DNA of 64,000 nucleotides from CAYZJB01 sp964602985 (GTDB taxonomy: Bacteria; CLD3; SB21). Shown one piece after another: positions 33,224-41,723 of this stretch; position 1 is the stretch's first letter; each line of letters starts with the position of its first letter. The notes under the pieces were generated by a model, which ran no database searches, was not told where the DNA came from, and saw only the letters and a list, made by a program, of their open reading frames with translations. The stretch lies in NCBI GenBank assembly GCA_964602985.1, contig CAZRTJ010000019.1, forward strand, positions 5,943 to 69,942, written 5' to 3'. Position numbers and translations under genes: made by a program.

Positions 33224-34213
33224 ATGATCAAAATCAATTTGCTGAAAAACGATCTTTCGATGCATGCGCAGCGGGAGGTGAGCGCGTTGGGCACGGAATC
33301 GGCGACCGAAGTGATCCAGCTCGAAGCGATGAGAAGTTCGCGTCGCGTGTACAAGTTCATGATCGTTTTTGTCATCTTGATCGGCGCGGCCGTCACCGGA
33401 TACCTCTATCGCTATCCGATTGTCGAGTTTGTGGAGCAATACACAGGTCCCTTGAATCTCCTGCCTCCGCAAGTCAAACCGCTGACCCAGGAGGAAATCG
33501 AGCAGTTACGACAGAAGAAACGACGCGACGATTACATGCGCAACTCGCTTATGGATCGGGAGCGCGATTACACTTTCCTTCACTCTCTCGACACATCGAA
33601 TGCGAACAACCCCGCGGTCTGGCTAGCCAGCGTGGACGTGGACGGAAACGATTTCACGCTGGATATGTTTGGCAAGTCGGAAAATGATCTGAAGGCCTTC
33701 AGCAATTTCATCACTCAATTGCCCGTCGTCAAGAACCGGGACGCCAAAGATGTTCGCTCCTCATCAGCCATTCCGGGCTACTCTTTCCGACGACAAATGC
33801 TGGGTGCGCTGGTCGTGTCACAGACGAACGACGAGGACACGACGGAAGTTCATGTCTCGTTTGCCGATGTGAAGAAAGCACATCAGATGGTCCAGACCAT
33901 GGCGAAGAAGAAATTACCCAAGGTCACGGCTGAAGCGAAGGAATCCATTCAAAAAGGCGTGGATTTTGACGCGTATGCTGCGACCATCAAGATCGAGGCA
34001 AGCTCCGCCGAGTTTCTGCGATTCTTGAAGGATCTGAAAGGCGAGAAGATGAACTTCGAGTTCAGTCGCTACACGATCAATTACACGGTTCAGACGAATC
34101 CCAGTCGCCCCAAGCCGGATATCATCTCGTTTGAGTACAACGTCCTTACACCGGCGGTGCGGGCGGCGGCCAAAACGGACACCACGCGGGCGGACACGAC
34201 CAAGAAACGCTGA
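33224..34213 (+). CDS. PilN-like bitopic membrane protein
   Basis: The ATG at 33224 comes 1 bp after the PilM-like stop; upstream codons of the frame overlap that gene. 329 residues: a cytoplasmic start MIKINLLKNDL, the short INLL peptide by which PilN binds PilM, one membrane helix (residues about 50-70) and a long periplasmic part. Two repeats of a ferredoxin-like pattern may correspond to PilN and PilO domains fused. PilO, PilP and PilQ are not seen next to it, as rsmD follows. Confidence 0.6.
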   Translation: MIKINLLKNDLSMHAQREVSALGTESATEVIQLEAMRSSRRVYKFMIVFVILIGAAVTGYLYRYPIVEFVEQYTGPLNLLPPQVKPLTQEEIEQLRQKKRRDDYMRNSLMDRERDYTFLHSLDTSNANNPAVWLASVDVDGNDFTLDMFGKSENDLKAFSNFITQLPVVKNRDAKDVRSSSAIPGYSFRRQMLGALVVSQTNDEDTTEVHVSFADVKKAHQMVQTMAKKKLPKVTAEAKESIQKGVDFDAYAATIKIEASSAEFLRFLKDLKGEKMNFEFSRYTINYTVQTNPSRPKPDIISFEYNVLTPAVRAAAKTDTTRADTTKKR

Positions 34214-34767
34214 TGCGCATCATCGCGGGTGTGCGTAGGGGTCTTGTCCTCCATCCCTTCGACCTGCCCTTCCTTCGTCCCACCAAGGACATCGTCAAAG
34301 AATTCATGTTCAATTGCCTCGCCAACTGGATCGATATTTCAACAGTGACGGTGTGGGATTTGTATTCCGGCACCGGTGCGCTGGGCCTGGAAGCCTTGAG
34401 CCGGGGCGCCCGGCACGCCACGTTCGTAGAAAAGGACGAACGCGGCATCCAGCTCATTCGCCGCAACGTCGAGAAGGCGAAATTCGAAACAGTCGCCACG
34501 GTTTGCCATCTGTCTGTCGAAGAATTCCTGCAAGCCCCCCACGAGCCGGTTGCGTTGATCATTGCAGATCCACCGTATGACATGACCGCGGGAAATTTTC
34601 TTATTGAAAACCTAGGGAGGCGCGGGTATCTTGCTCCCGATGGTATGCTGGTGTTGGAGTGTTCTCCTCGAGAGGCCATAGACGAAATTCCTCAATGGAA
34701 GCGCGTGAAAAGCCGCGCGTGGGGCGACAGTCAGGTGTACATGTGGAAATGGACCGGTTCACAATGA
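34213..34767 (+). CDS. rsmD: 16S rRNA (guanine(966)-N2)-methyltransferase RsmD
   Basis: A 184-residue protein, normal for the family. Start MRIIAGVRRGLVL, RPTKDIVKEFMFN, SAM-binding VWDLYSGTGALGLEALSRGA and the catalytic motif IIADPPYDM (DPPY, as in N6/N2 base methyltransferases). It methylates G966 of 16S rRNA. One-base overlap with the PilN-like gene. It is followed by coaD, a pairing found in very many bacteria. Confidence 0.93.
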   Translation: MRIIAGVRRGLVLHPFDLPFLRPTKDIVKEFMFNCLANWIDISTVTVWDLYSGTGALGLEALSRGARHATFVEKDERGIQLIRRNVEKAKFETVATVCHLSVEEFLQAPHEPVALIIADPPYDMTAGNFLIENLGRRGYLAPDGMLVLECSPREAIDEIPQWKRVKSRAWGDSQVYMWKWTGSQ

Positions 34768-34780
34768 GCGACGGGCCGAG

Positions 34781-35248
34781 ATGCGCATAGCGATTTATCC
34801 CGGATCGTTTGATCCACTCACATGGGGGCATATGGATGTGATCGATCGTGCGTCGGGAGTGTTCGACCAAGTGATCGTCGCAGTGGGGCGAAATTCTCAG
34901 AAAGAACCGATGATGCCCGTGGACAAACGGCTCGAGCTGATTCGGGAGACGTGTGCATCCCGACCGGAGATCCTGGCGGACAGTTTTGACGGCTTGGTGG
35001 TGGAATACGCGCGAGCGCAGGGGGCGGTGGCGTTGATACGGGGTCTGCGCGCCGTTTCGGATTTTGATTACGAATTTCAGATGTCCGTGGTGAATCGCAG
35101 TCTGGCCCCGGGTATCGCGACTGTTTTCTTTATGCCTTCACAAAAGCACATTCACATTACATCGACCATTGTCCGCGAAGTGGCGAGGTATAACGGTCCG
35201 CTGGAAGGTTTGGTTCCACCCGCCGTCGCGAAGGCGATACGAGCATAA
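34781..35248 (+). CDS. coaD: phosphopantetheine adenylyltransferase
   Basis: A 155-residue nucleotidyltransferase. AIYPGSFDPLTWGHMDVIDRA contains the (T/H)xGH site, and HITSTIVREVARYNG holds the ISST-like motif. It transfers AMP to 4-phosphopantetheine in CoA synthesis. It sits between rsmD and two signal peptidase genes with short spacers. Confidence 0.96.
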   Translation: MRIAIYPGSFDPLTWGHMDVIDRASGVFDQVIVAVGRNSQKEPMMPVDKRLELIRETCASRPEILADSFDGLVVEYARAQGAVALIRGLRAVSDFDYEFQMSVVNRSLAPGIATVFFMPSQKHIHITSTIVREVARYNGPLEGLVPPAVAKAIRA

Positions 35249-35263
35249 TCGGAAGGGTTGACA

Positions 35264-36160
35264 ATGAACTGGAAATGGCCCTGGAAACGGGAAGAAAAGA
35301 AAAAACCGCTCACTGTGAAGGAACGTGCACGCTCGTGGGGATCAGCGATCCTGGTGTTCTATTTTGTCCAGACATTCCTCCTGCAGGCGTTCAGCATTCC
35401 TTCGAGTTCGATGGAAAAGACATTAATGGTTGGGGATTTCCTGTTCGTGAACAAGTTCATCTATGGAGCGCGTTCTCCGGAAAATATTCCGTTCACGGAA
35501 ATCATGCTGCCGCGTTTTCAATTGCCGGCGTTTCGCGATCCGCAGCAAGGCGACGTGGTGATCTTTCGTTTTCCTCATCCGGAATTGCGCAAAGACCAAA
35601 AGGGACTGGATTACATCAAACGGTGCGTCGCGGCGGCCGGACAGACCGTGGAAGTGAGGAACAAGGAGTTGTTTGTCGACGGTGTTCGGTTCGCGGAGAA
35701 GTTTGATTTGCCGGGCGTTCAATTCGAACCCGGGTTGGATAACGAAGGCGAGGTGTTCCCGCCGAGGGCGGGATCGATGGACAACTTCGGACCCGTACGC
35801 ATCCCGAAGGCCGGAGACACACTTTCGATCCGCGAGAACTTGGAGTGGGTGCGCTACCTTGCTGCCAAAGACGGGAAGAAATTGGATGCACGCGGCAGCC
35901 AGTACACGGTGGATGGGGAAGCGACGCCGGTGTACGTGGTGGGGCAGGATTATTACTTTATGATGGGAGACAATCGCGACAACAGCCTGGACAGTCGGGC
36001 GTGGGGTCCGGTGCCGAGGAACCACGTGATCGGACAGGGGATGTTCATCTACTGGTCCAATGTGGAGGCCGCGAAACAGACAAACTGGGTCTTGAAGATC
36101 CTGAGTACGCTCAATCTGACGAAGGTACAGTGGAGCCGCGTCGGAAGGATCATCCGATGA
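35264..36160 (+). CDS. lepB: signal peptidase I, first copy
   Basis: The ATG at 35264 follows GGAAGGG by 6 bases; an upstream TTG at 35258 is less likely. 298 residues. One membrane helix near the N-terminus precedes SIPSSSMEKTLMVGD, which holds the catalytic Ser. The general-base Lys is in YIKRCVAAAGQ, and GDNRDNSLDSRAWG is box E. The domain between boxes is enlarged (about 80 extra residues against the second copy). It cleaves signal peptides on the outer face of the inner membrane. Confidence 0.94.
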   Translation: MNWKWPWKREEKKKPLTVKERARSWGSAILVFYFVQTFLLQAFSIPSSSMEKTLMVGDFLFVNKFIYGARSPENIPFTEIMLPRFQLPAFRDPQQGDVVIFRFPHPELRKDQKGLDYIKRCVAAAGQTVEVRNKELFVDGVRFAEKFDLPGVQFEPGLDNEGEVFPPRAGSMDNFGPVRIPKAGDTLSIRENLEWVRYLAAKDGKKLDARGSQYTVDGEATPVYVVGQDYYFMMGDNRDNSLDSRAWGPVPRNHVIGQGMFIYWSNVEAAKQTNWVLKILSTLNLTKVQWSRVGRIIR

Positions 36161-36173
36161 CGAAGGGTCTTCC

Positions 36174-36899
36174 TTGAATCCCGACGGCGCCGTGCCGGCT
36201 GAGCTTCCCGCGACGAGCACGCGAACGCGAAGCGCGACACGGGAACTCCTTCACGTGCTTCTGTTTGCGGTCTTCTTTGCTTATCTGATCAAGACGTTCT
36301 TGGTTCAGCCGTTCAAGATCCCGACCGGTTCGATGGAGGACACACTGCTGATCGGCGATCTTGTGCTGGTGAATAAGTTTGTGTATGGAGCACGCACGCC
36401 CGAGGTGGTGCCGTTCACCGCCATCGCTGTGCCGACATGGCAATTACCCGCATGGCGAGAGCCCGAGCCTGGGGATGTGATCGTATTCAAATACCCGCCC
36501 GATCCGACGATCAACTACGTCAAGCGATGCGTCGCCGTCGGGGGTCAGACGGTGGAGATTCGGGACAAGCGTCTGTATGTCGATGAAACGAACCTGGACA
36601 GCACGCGTGGTTTCTCGGGGTTGAAATTCGAAGATACGGAGACCATCGCGCGCAATCGCGGATACGAGGCTGTCTATCCGGAAGGCGCGGGAAGCCGTGA
36701 CAACTACGGTCCGATTGTCGTTCCAGAGGGCTGTGTGTTTGTGCTGGGGGACAATCGAGATCGAAGTGTGGATAGTCGACATTGGGGATTTGTCCGCACG
36801 GATCAGATCATCGGGAGGGCGTTTGCAGTGATTTGGTCCTCGCGACCCGAAGATCCCTTGGAGATCCGCTGGGATCGAGTCGGGCGAGGGATCGAGTGA
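36174..36899 (+). CDS. lepB: signal peptidase I, second copy
   Basis: A 241-residue protein starting at TTG 36174 (AAGGG upstream). Catalytic Ser in KIPTGSMEDTLLIGD, Lys in YVKRCVAVGGQ and box E GDNRDRSVDSRHWG. It is about 55 residues shorter than the first copy. Tandem lepB genes are known in several phyla and may divide substrates. The stop overlaps the YjbQ-like start. Confidence 0.92.
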   Translation: MNPDGAVPAELPATSTRTRSATRELLHVLLFAVFFAYLIKTFLVQPFKIPTGSMEDTLLIGDLVLVNKFVYGARTPEVVPFTAIAVPTWQLPAWREPEPGDVIVFKYPPDPTINYVKRCVAVGGQTVEIRDKRLYVDETNLDSTRGFSGLKFEDTETIARNRGYEAVYPEGAGSRDNYGPIVVPEGCVFVLGDNRDRSVDSRHWGFVRTDQIIGRAFAVIWSSRPEDPLEIRWDRVGRGIE

Positions 36900-37315
36900 T
36901 GCGCACGCACACGGACTATCTTTGGTTCCAAACCAGGGAAAGACGGGAGTACATCAACATCACGGAAGACGTTGAGAAGATTGTCGAGGCTTCCGGCATT
37001 TCCGAAGGCATGGTCTTGGTGTCGGCCATGCACATCACCGCCGCTGTCTACGTCAACGATGCGGAGTCCGGATTGATCGCCGATATTGACGAATGGCTGG
37101 ACAAGCTGGCGCCGCCCGACCCGCATTACCGACACCATCGCACAGGAGAAGACAATGCCGATGCGCATCTGAAAAGCCTGTTGCTCCATCACGAGGTGAT
37201 CGTCCCGATCACGCGCGGGAAACTCGATTTCGGCCCCTGGCAACAGATTTATTACGCGGAATTTGACGGCCAACGGCGCAAACGTGTGGTGGTCAAGGTG
37301 ATGGGAACCGGATAG
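36899..37315 (+). CDS. YjbQ family protein (secondary thiamine-phosphate synthase-like)
   Basis: The ATG at 36899 overlaps the lepB stop; the longer frame upstream is antisense or overlapping and is dropped. 138 residues, the normal length. Signature YRHHRTGEDNADAHLKSLLLHHEVIVPI with clustered His/Asp/Glu that form the metal or catalytic site, then G...FGPWQQIYYAEFDG. YjbQ proteins have weak thiamine-phosphate synthase activity; their main role is not settled. Confidence 0.9.
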   Translation: MRTHTDYLWFQTRERREYINITEDVEKIVEASGISEGMVLVSAMHITAAVYVNDAESGLIADIDEWLDKLAPPDPHYRHHRTGEDNADAHLKSLLLHHEVIVPITRGKLDFGPWQQIYYAEFDGQRRKRVVVKVMGTG

Positions 37316-37318
37316 GTT

Positions 37319-37786
37319 TTGATTTGCGCCTCAGGGCGAATTTTACTACCTTTTCTCGCACAAGACAACACGCATCCAATCTTGAAAAACGCAGTCAAGA
37401 TCGTCGCCGGGGACGCGCACTTTCTCCTGCCCGTGGACGATATCGAAGAAATTGTTTGTGCCGGTGTCTTGAAAAAGATTCCCGGCATGTCCTCCACTGT
37501 GGACGGGATGATGAGCTATGGTTCGCGGATGATACCGGTCGTCAGGCTCAGCCGACTCGCCGGCTCCGACTCCTCATCCACAAATGGACGGCTCTTGATT
37601 TTGCGAGGGAATTCCCGAATGACAGGATTAATTGTGGATCGGGTGGACGGTTTTAGCGTACTGCCTCCGTCGGAGGGTCCGTCGGATGTGGGAGTCGCCG
37701 GCCGGCCGGTCCGGTTGGACGATGTGGACTACCACCTCCTGCGCGGGGAGAACGTAGAAAATCAGCTGGACGAAGGGACACGATGA
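37319..37786 (+). CDS. CheW-like scaffold protein
   Basis: 155 residues from TTG 37319; a start at TTG 37382 is also possible and would give about 134. The body follows the CheW fold: VKIVAGDAHFLLPVDDIEEIV, a middle GMSSTVDGMMSYGSRMIPVVRLSRL (matching the G..l..RG..ipV.dl region of CheW) and a C-terminal beta segment LIVDRVDGFSVL. CheW couples receptors to CheA. It begins the operon with the MCP-like, CheA-like and ParA-like genes (4-bp overlap to the next). Confidence 0.75.
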   Translation: MICASGRILLPFLAQDNTHPILKNAVKIVAGDAHFLLPVDDIEEIVCAGVLKKIPGMSSTVDGMMSYGSRMIPVVRLSRLAGSDSSSTNGRLLILRGNSRMTGLIVDRVDGFSVLPPSEGPSDVGVAGRPVRLDDVDYHLLRGENVENQLDEGTR

Positions 37787-39651
37787 TCCATCGGATCGGG
37801 ATACAGTTCAAAGTTTTGGTTGTTTTTGCCTGCATGGCGTTGATCGTATTGGTAGGCGGTGTCTGGATGTGGGTGCGATCCGATGCCGCGGCGGGGCGCG
37901 TCCGATCGGTGGAGACGGAGTCCTCACTGGTCAAGCTGGTTCAATCGGCGTCCTTCGTGCTTCTCGATGTGAACGACAATCTCGAGCAGTATGTGAACGA
38001 AGAAGCCGTGGAGAAGATCGGCGGAATCGCCACGCGTCGCGCCGAGTTGTCCAAGCGCTACAACGAAATTCTTGCCAAGATCGCCCAACACCGACCGGAC
38101 GATCCGCGTATTCGGGATGCTGTCTCCAAGGCTCAGCGTTCGTTTGAGCGATATGAAGGGATGGTCGGTCAGGCCATGTACAAACACCGCGTTCGGGTGG
38201 AAACCGTCGGACCCATCTCGCGGGAAGTCCTGCTGCGCGAACGTGACGAGATGTTGAAGGAAGTTCGGTACCTGAAAGAAGATTTGTACTTTCCGATCCG
38301 GCAGTTGCAGGAGATTTCTTCGCAGGAACACACCAAGGCCATCGAAGCCGCCAAACAGGAGGCAGGTGGTTTGGCCGGACCGGTTTGGTTCTTGATCCTT
38401 CCCGCCGTCTTGATCAGCGCACTGATGATGATGATGATTGCGAAATCCGTGGTGCGCCCGCTCGCCGTGACCCGTCAGTTCCTCCAGCAAAACGGCCAGG
38501 ACCTTACCCAGCGACTCGAGCTGAACGCGTATGACGAAGCCAACGATGTCGCCTATGCGGTCAATGAATGGTTGACGCAGCACGACAAAGAAATTCGTCA
38601 GTTTGGCGAGCGAATGAACGGGATGTCGACGGCGCTGACGGATCTGGAAAACAATGCGGCCACCTTTGCCGCAGCGACTCAGAAACACGTACGCGAGGTC
38701 TCGCAGGCGGAAGAAATGTTCCGCGACCTGCAAACGCAGATCCAGAATCTGACGGGTGCCGTTCAGGGTCTTAGCAAGATGGATGCCCCGCAAATGGCGC
38801 AGGCCAATCTCTCCGTGGCGTTGCAGGACCTGGAGAAGAGCCTGACGGAACTGGCACAGACCAATCAATCTTTTGCGACGGACATTCAGTCGCTATTGGA
38901 GACGGAGCGTCAGTGGCAGGAGGTTCAGCTTCGATTTTCCGACAAGACTCACGGGGTCGGCGCCGTGAAAGGCTCGGTCGATGGATTGATCCGCGAATTG
39001 AACGACAAGGTCGGAGAAGGCGACTTGCTTGCGGAAGACACGGCGCGGCTGGCCGAACAAGTCCGTGTGTTGTCCCTCAATGTCACGTTGGAGTCTCTGC
39101 GGGACATGCACAATCGTGGCGGCGCCGAGCGAATCGTGGAACAGCTGGACGGCGTCGGTCGGGGGCTGGATGCGGCCGCGCACTCGATCGGGGCGTATGT
39201 CCGTTCCTACCGTCAGCGATCCCGCATGGCGGATCAATGCATCCAGCAGTTAACCAAGTCGACGACCGAGATCGAAAAAGTCCATGTGGACCTTACGGGC
39301 AAGTCGCGACAACTGGCTGCCCAGATGACGGCCATGCACGAAACGGTGACCCGGTTGACCGAAGATCGGACCAGTTTGACGCGGGCCTTTGAACGGTTGC
39401 AGACCGACTTCGAACGTCATCAGATGTCCATGACGCAATACAAAGAAGAACTGCAGAACCTGTCACAGATGTCCAAGGCCCACCACATGAAGCTCAAGCG
39501 AACGACCGAGGTGCTCGACGGTACGCTGGCCGCCGGACGGCAAGCTGAAGAGGTTGGAATCCTGCAGAGCGGACTGGCCAACAAAGTCCAATCCAATTTG
39601 TCCGAAATTCTCCAAACCCTGCGCAAGTACAAAACGACGAAATCCTACTAA
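37783..39651 (+). CDS. MCP-like membrane receptor with diverged signalling tip
   Basis: 622 residues. TM1 at about 10-32 and TM2 near 198-222 flank a helical periplasmic region of about 165 residues; a HAMP-like stretch (VVRPLAVTRQFLQQNGQDLTQ) follows. The rest is a long coiled coil. The hairpin tip, normally built around LLALNAAIEAARAGE, reads VLSLNVTLESL near residues 429-439 with RGG close by, so it is recognisable but altered. Methylation helices cannot be assigned. It overlaps the CheW-like gene by 4 bp and the CheA-like gene by 1 bp. It is likely the sensor of the cluster. Confidence 0.75.
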   Translation: MIHRIGIQFKVLVVFACMALIVLVGGVWMWVRSDAAAGRVRSVETESSLVKLVQSASFVLLDVNDNLEQYVNEEAVEKIGGIATRRAELSKRYNEILAKIAQHRPDDPRIRDAVSKAQRSFERYEGMVGQAMYKHRVRVETVGPISREVLLRERDEMLKEVRYLKEDLYFPIRQLQEISSQEHTKAIEAAKQEAGGLAGPVWFLILPAVLISALMMMMIAKSVVRPLAVTRQFLQQNGQDLTQRLELNAYDEANDVAYAVNEWLTQHDKEIRQFGERMNGMSTALTDLENNAATFAAATQKHVREVSQAEEMFRDLQTQIQNLTGAVQGLSKMDAPQMAQANLSVALQDLEKSLTELAQTNQSFATDIQSLLETERQWQEVQLRFSDKTHGVGAVKGSVDGLIRELNDKVGEGDLLAEDTARLAEQVRVLSLNVTLESLRDMHNRGGAERIVEQLDGVGRGLDAAAHSIGAYVRSYRQRSRMADQCIQQLTKSTTEIEKVHVDLTGKSRQLAAQMTAMHETVTRLTEDRTSLTRAFERLQTDFERHQMSMTQYKEELQNLSQMSKAHHMKLKRTTEVLDGTLAAGRQAEEVGILQSGLANKVQSNLSEILQTLRKYKTTKSY

Positions 39652-41723
39652 TGACTGCATCGCTCGAGATTTCCTCTGACGAGATTTTTCGCTTCGCAAC
39701 GGATGCCAGACACATTTTGGAGGATCTGGTCAAAGAGGCCAACAAGATGAAGCGGGCCAAGAAGCCAAATGCCCACGAGTTGCTTTCGGTGTTGGCCGAT
39801 CTGACCGCCTTTGCCGAATACCAAGGGTATGACGCGATTTGGAAGCATCTGATTGCGCTGAAGGATCGCCCGAGTGCCGAGGCCGCGAAAGACACGGAGG
39901 CTCTGGCTTCCCATTGCCTGGAAACATTGCGCAGCGGTCGTCCTGCGGAGGAATTCACTGCCCTTCCGGATACGGGCAGCCCGGTCGTCCGCGAATTCCA
40001 ATTGCTCACGGAGGAAGTGCGAAAACAAGTCCATCAGGTTTTGGATATCTACCTGGATGTGTTTGGCCGTCTCATCGACTACGTGCACGAGGAAGAACAT
40101 CGGACGGTGTATCTGGACTCTCTCGACGACTGCTTGCATGCCGTCAAGGCGATTGAGTTTCCGTTGTTGCGGAAACTGCTGGACCGTCACCGTGCGTTGC
40201 TGGAGGAGCGAACGCCCGAAGCCGTGGCAGAGATTCGACGCGACTTGCACGCCCTGTCGGCCCTATCGGAAGATTCGGGAACGGGGATCGATGTCAGTGT
40301 GTTGGAAGAAGGATCAGAATTTCTGCAGTCCGACTTGCGCGTGATTTTTTCGAATCTGCATCTCCTCCTTGCCGAGCCCTCCGGAACGCAAGCGGATCGA
40401 TGGGAGAAGAATATTCGTGAATTGCGCCTCGCGTGCGAGAATCTGAATTTGCCAAGAACCGCCGACGTCGTGGACACCCTGGCCCGCGAATCGTCGAATG
40501 ACCGACGGCGTGACTTACTGCGATCGGTGGCGCAGGACGTCGGGCGGCTGTGCGGATTGAATATCGATCTCCTCCAGAGCGGCTTGCTCTATCGCGATCC
40601 GGATGACTGGAGGCTGGAGAAGACCCTCATCGGCGTTTTGGATTCCGGATACATCCAGCGGCATCGCACACCGGTGGTTTCGGAAAATCTGCGGGATCTT
40701 GGGGAATTGACGTCGGCCCTCACGGAATTGCGCACCGGTCTGACCGCGCTGGTGGAGTCCGGTTCGACAAAGGCCAAACTCGCAGAGTTGGAACGTCGAT
40801 TCTTTCAGTTGACCGGCCGATTTCAAACGGTCGTGAGCGGACTCCAACAGGTGGATGCGCGTTACCTGATGAAGCGGATCGGGGTCGAATTGCGTCACGC
40901 GACGAATGGACAGATCGTCTTGAAGTTCCAGGGCGATGAGACCGCATTGCCATTCGACATGCTCGAGATTCTGGAAAATCCGTTGCTGGAACTACTGGTT
41001 TCCATGGCGACTCATTCCGACACGGGCGTATGGGTCTTGTCGCTTCTGAAGAAAGATGACTTGTTTGTGTGGGAAGTGCAGGGATCCCGGCCTTTTGACG
41101 AGAAACTGAATCCCGATCCGCACGAGTCTCGTCCCGCCCGACTGCGCCACTTTGTGCAATCCGTTTTTGAACAAGCCGGGACGGAGTCGCACGGACGCGC
41201 CGATTTCATTCTGCGCGGATTGGAAAAACTTCGTTGTTCTCCGTCTGTCGAGAACGGCAAGTTGGTTCTACGCATACCGCGATCCTTTCATTTTGAATCG
41301 GTGCACGTACTCCGGAGCGGAGACGATTGGTATCTCGTACCCTCCGATTTTGTGGAGGACATTTGCGATCCCGACGGGAAGACGCTCACCGTGCAGGGTC
41401 GCAAGATGCTTCGCTACCGGGACCGACTGGTGATGGCGCTATCTGTCTCTGAGATTCTGCATGGAACGGAAATGTCCGGGACGAAGATCATCGTCTTGCG
41501 CTGTCCGGTCAAGCCGGTGGGTATCGTGGCCGACGAGATTGTCCGCAAGGACAACGTCGTCGTCAAATCGCTCGATGCCAGTCTCACGGTGCACAGGGTC
41601 TTTGGGGGAGCCGTCGATCTGTCGGATCAGTCGGTTGCGATGATGATCGACCCGTTCGAATTGGGCGACGTCGTCTTGCAATTGGAACACGATATCCGAA
41701 GAGCTTTGGAGGCACAGCGCTGA
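39651..41723 (+). CDS. CheA-like protein lacking ATP-binding motifs (pseudokinase)
   Basis: 690 residues. N-terminal 100 residues are Hpt-like and helical but without a clear H-x-x-K-G motif (His42 and His66 are candidates). A central helical region follows. Residues about 355-425 match the CheA P3 dimerisation hairpin (LGELTSALTELRTGL ... FQTVVSGLQQVDARYLMKRIG). GDETALPFDMLEILENPLLELLV (to residue 451) aligns with the first P4 segment of CheA, but the N box HLIRNAIDHG is replaced by ELLVSMATHS, and G boxes are missing. The C-terminal 145 residues form a CheW-like P5 domain. A dead kinase with a scaffold role is likely. Confidence 0.75.
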   Translation: MTASLEISSDEIFRFATDARHILEDLVKEANKMKRAKKPNAHELLSVLADLTAFAEYQGYDAIWKHLIALKDRPSAEAAKDTEALASHCLETLRSGRPAEEFTALPDTGSPVVREFQLLTEEVRKQVHQVLDIYLDVFGRLIDYVHEEEHRTVYLDSLDDCLHAVKAIEFPLLRKLLDRHRALLEERTPEAVAEIRRDLHALSALSEDSGTGIDVSVLEEGSEFLQSDLRVIFSNLHLLLAEPSGTQADRWEKNIRELRLACENLNLPRTADVVDTLARESSNDRRRDLLRSVAQDVGRLCGLNIDLLQSGLLYRDPDDWRLEKTLIGVLDSGYIQRHRTPVVSENLRDLGELTSALTELRTGLTALVESGSTKAKLAELERRFFQLTGRFQTVVSGLQQVDARYLMKRIGVELRHATNGQIVLKFQGDETALPFDMLEILENPLLELLVSMATHSDTGVWVLSLLKKDDLFVWEVQGSRPFDEKLNPDPHESRPARLRHFVQSVFEQAGTESHGRADFILRGLEKLRCSPSVENGKLVLRIPRSFHFESVHVLRSGDDWYLVPSDFVEDICDPDGKTLTVQGRKMLRYRDRLVMALSVSEILHGTEMSGTKIIVLRCPVKPVGIVADEIVRKDNVVVKSLDASLTVHRVFGGAVDLSDQSVAMMIDPFELGDVVLQLEHDIRRALEAQR

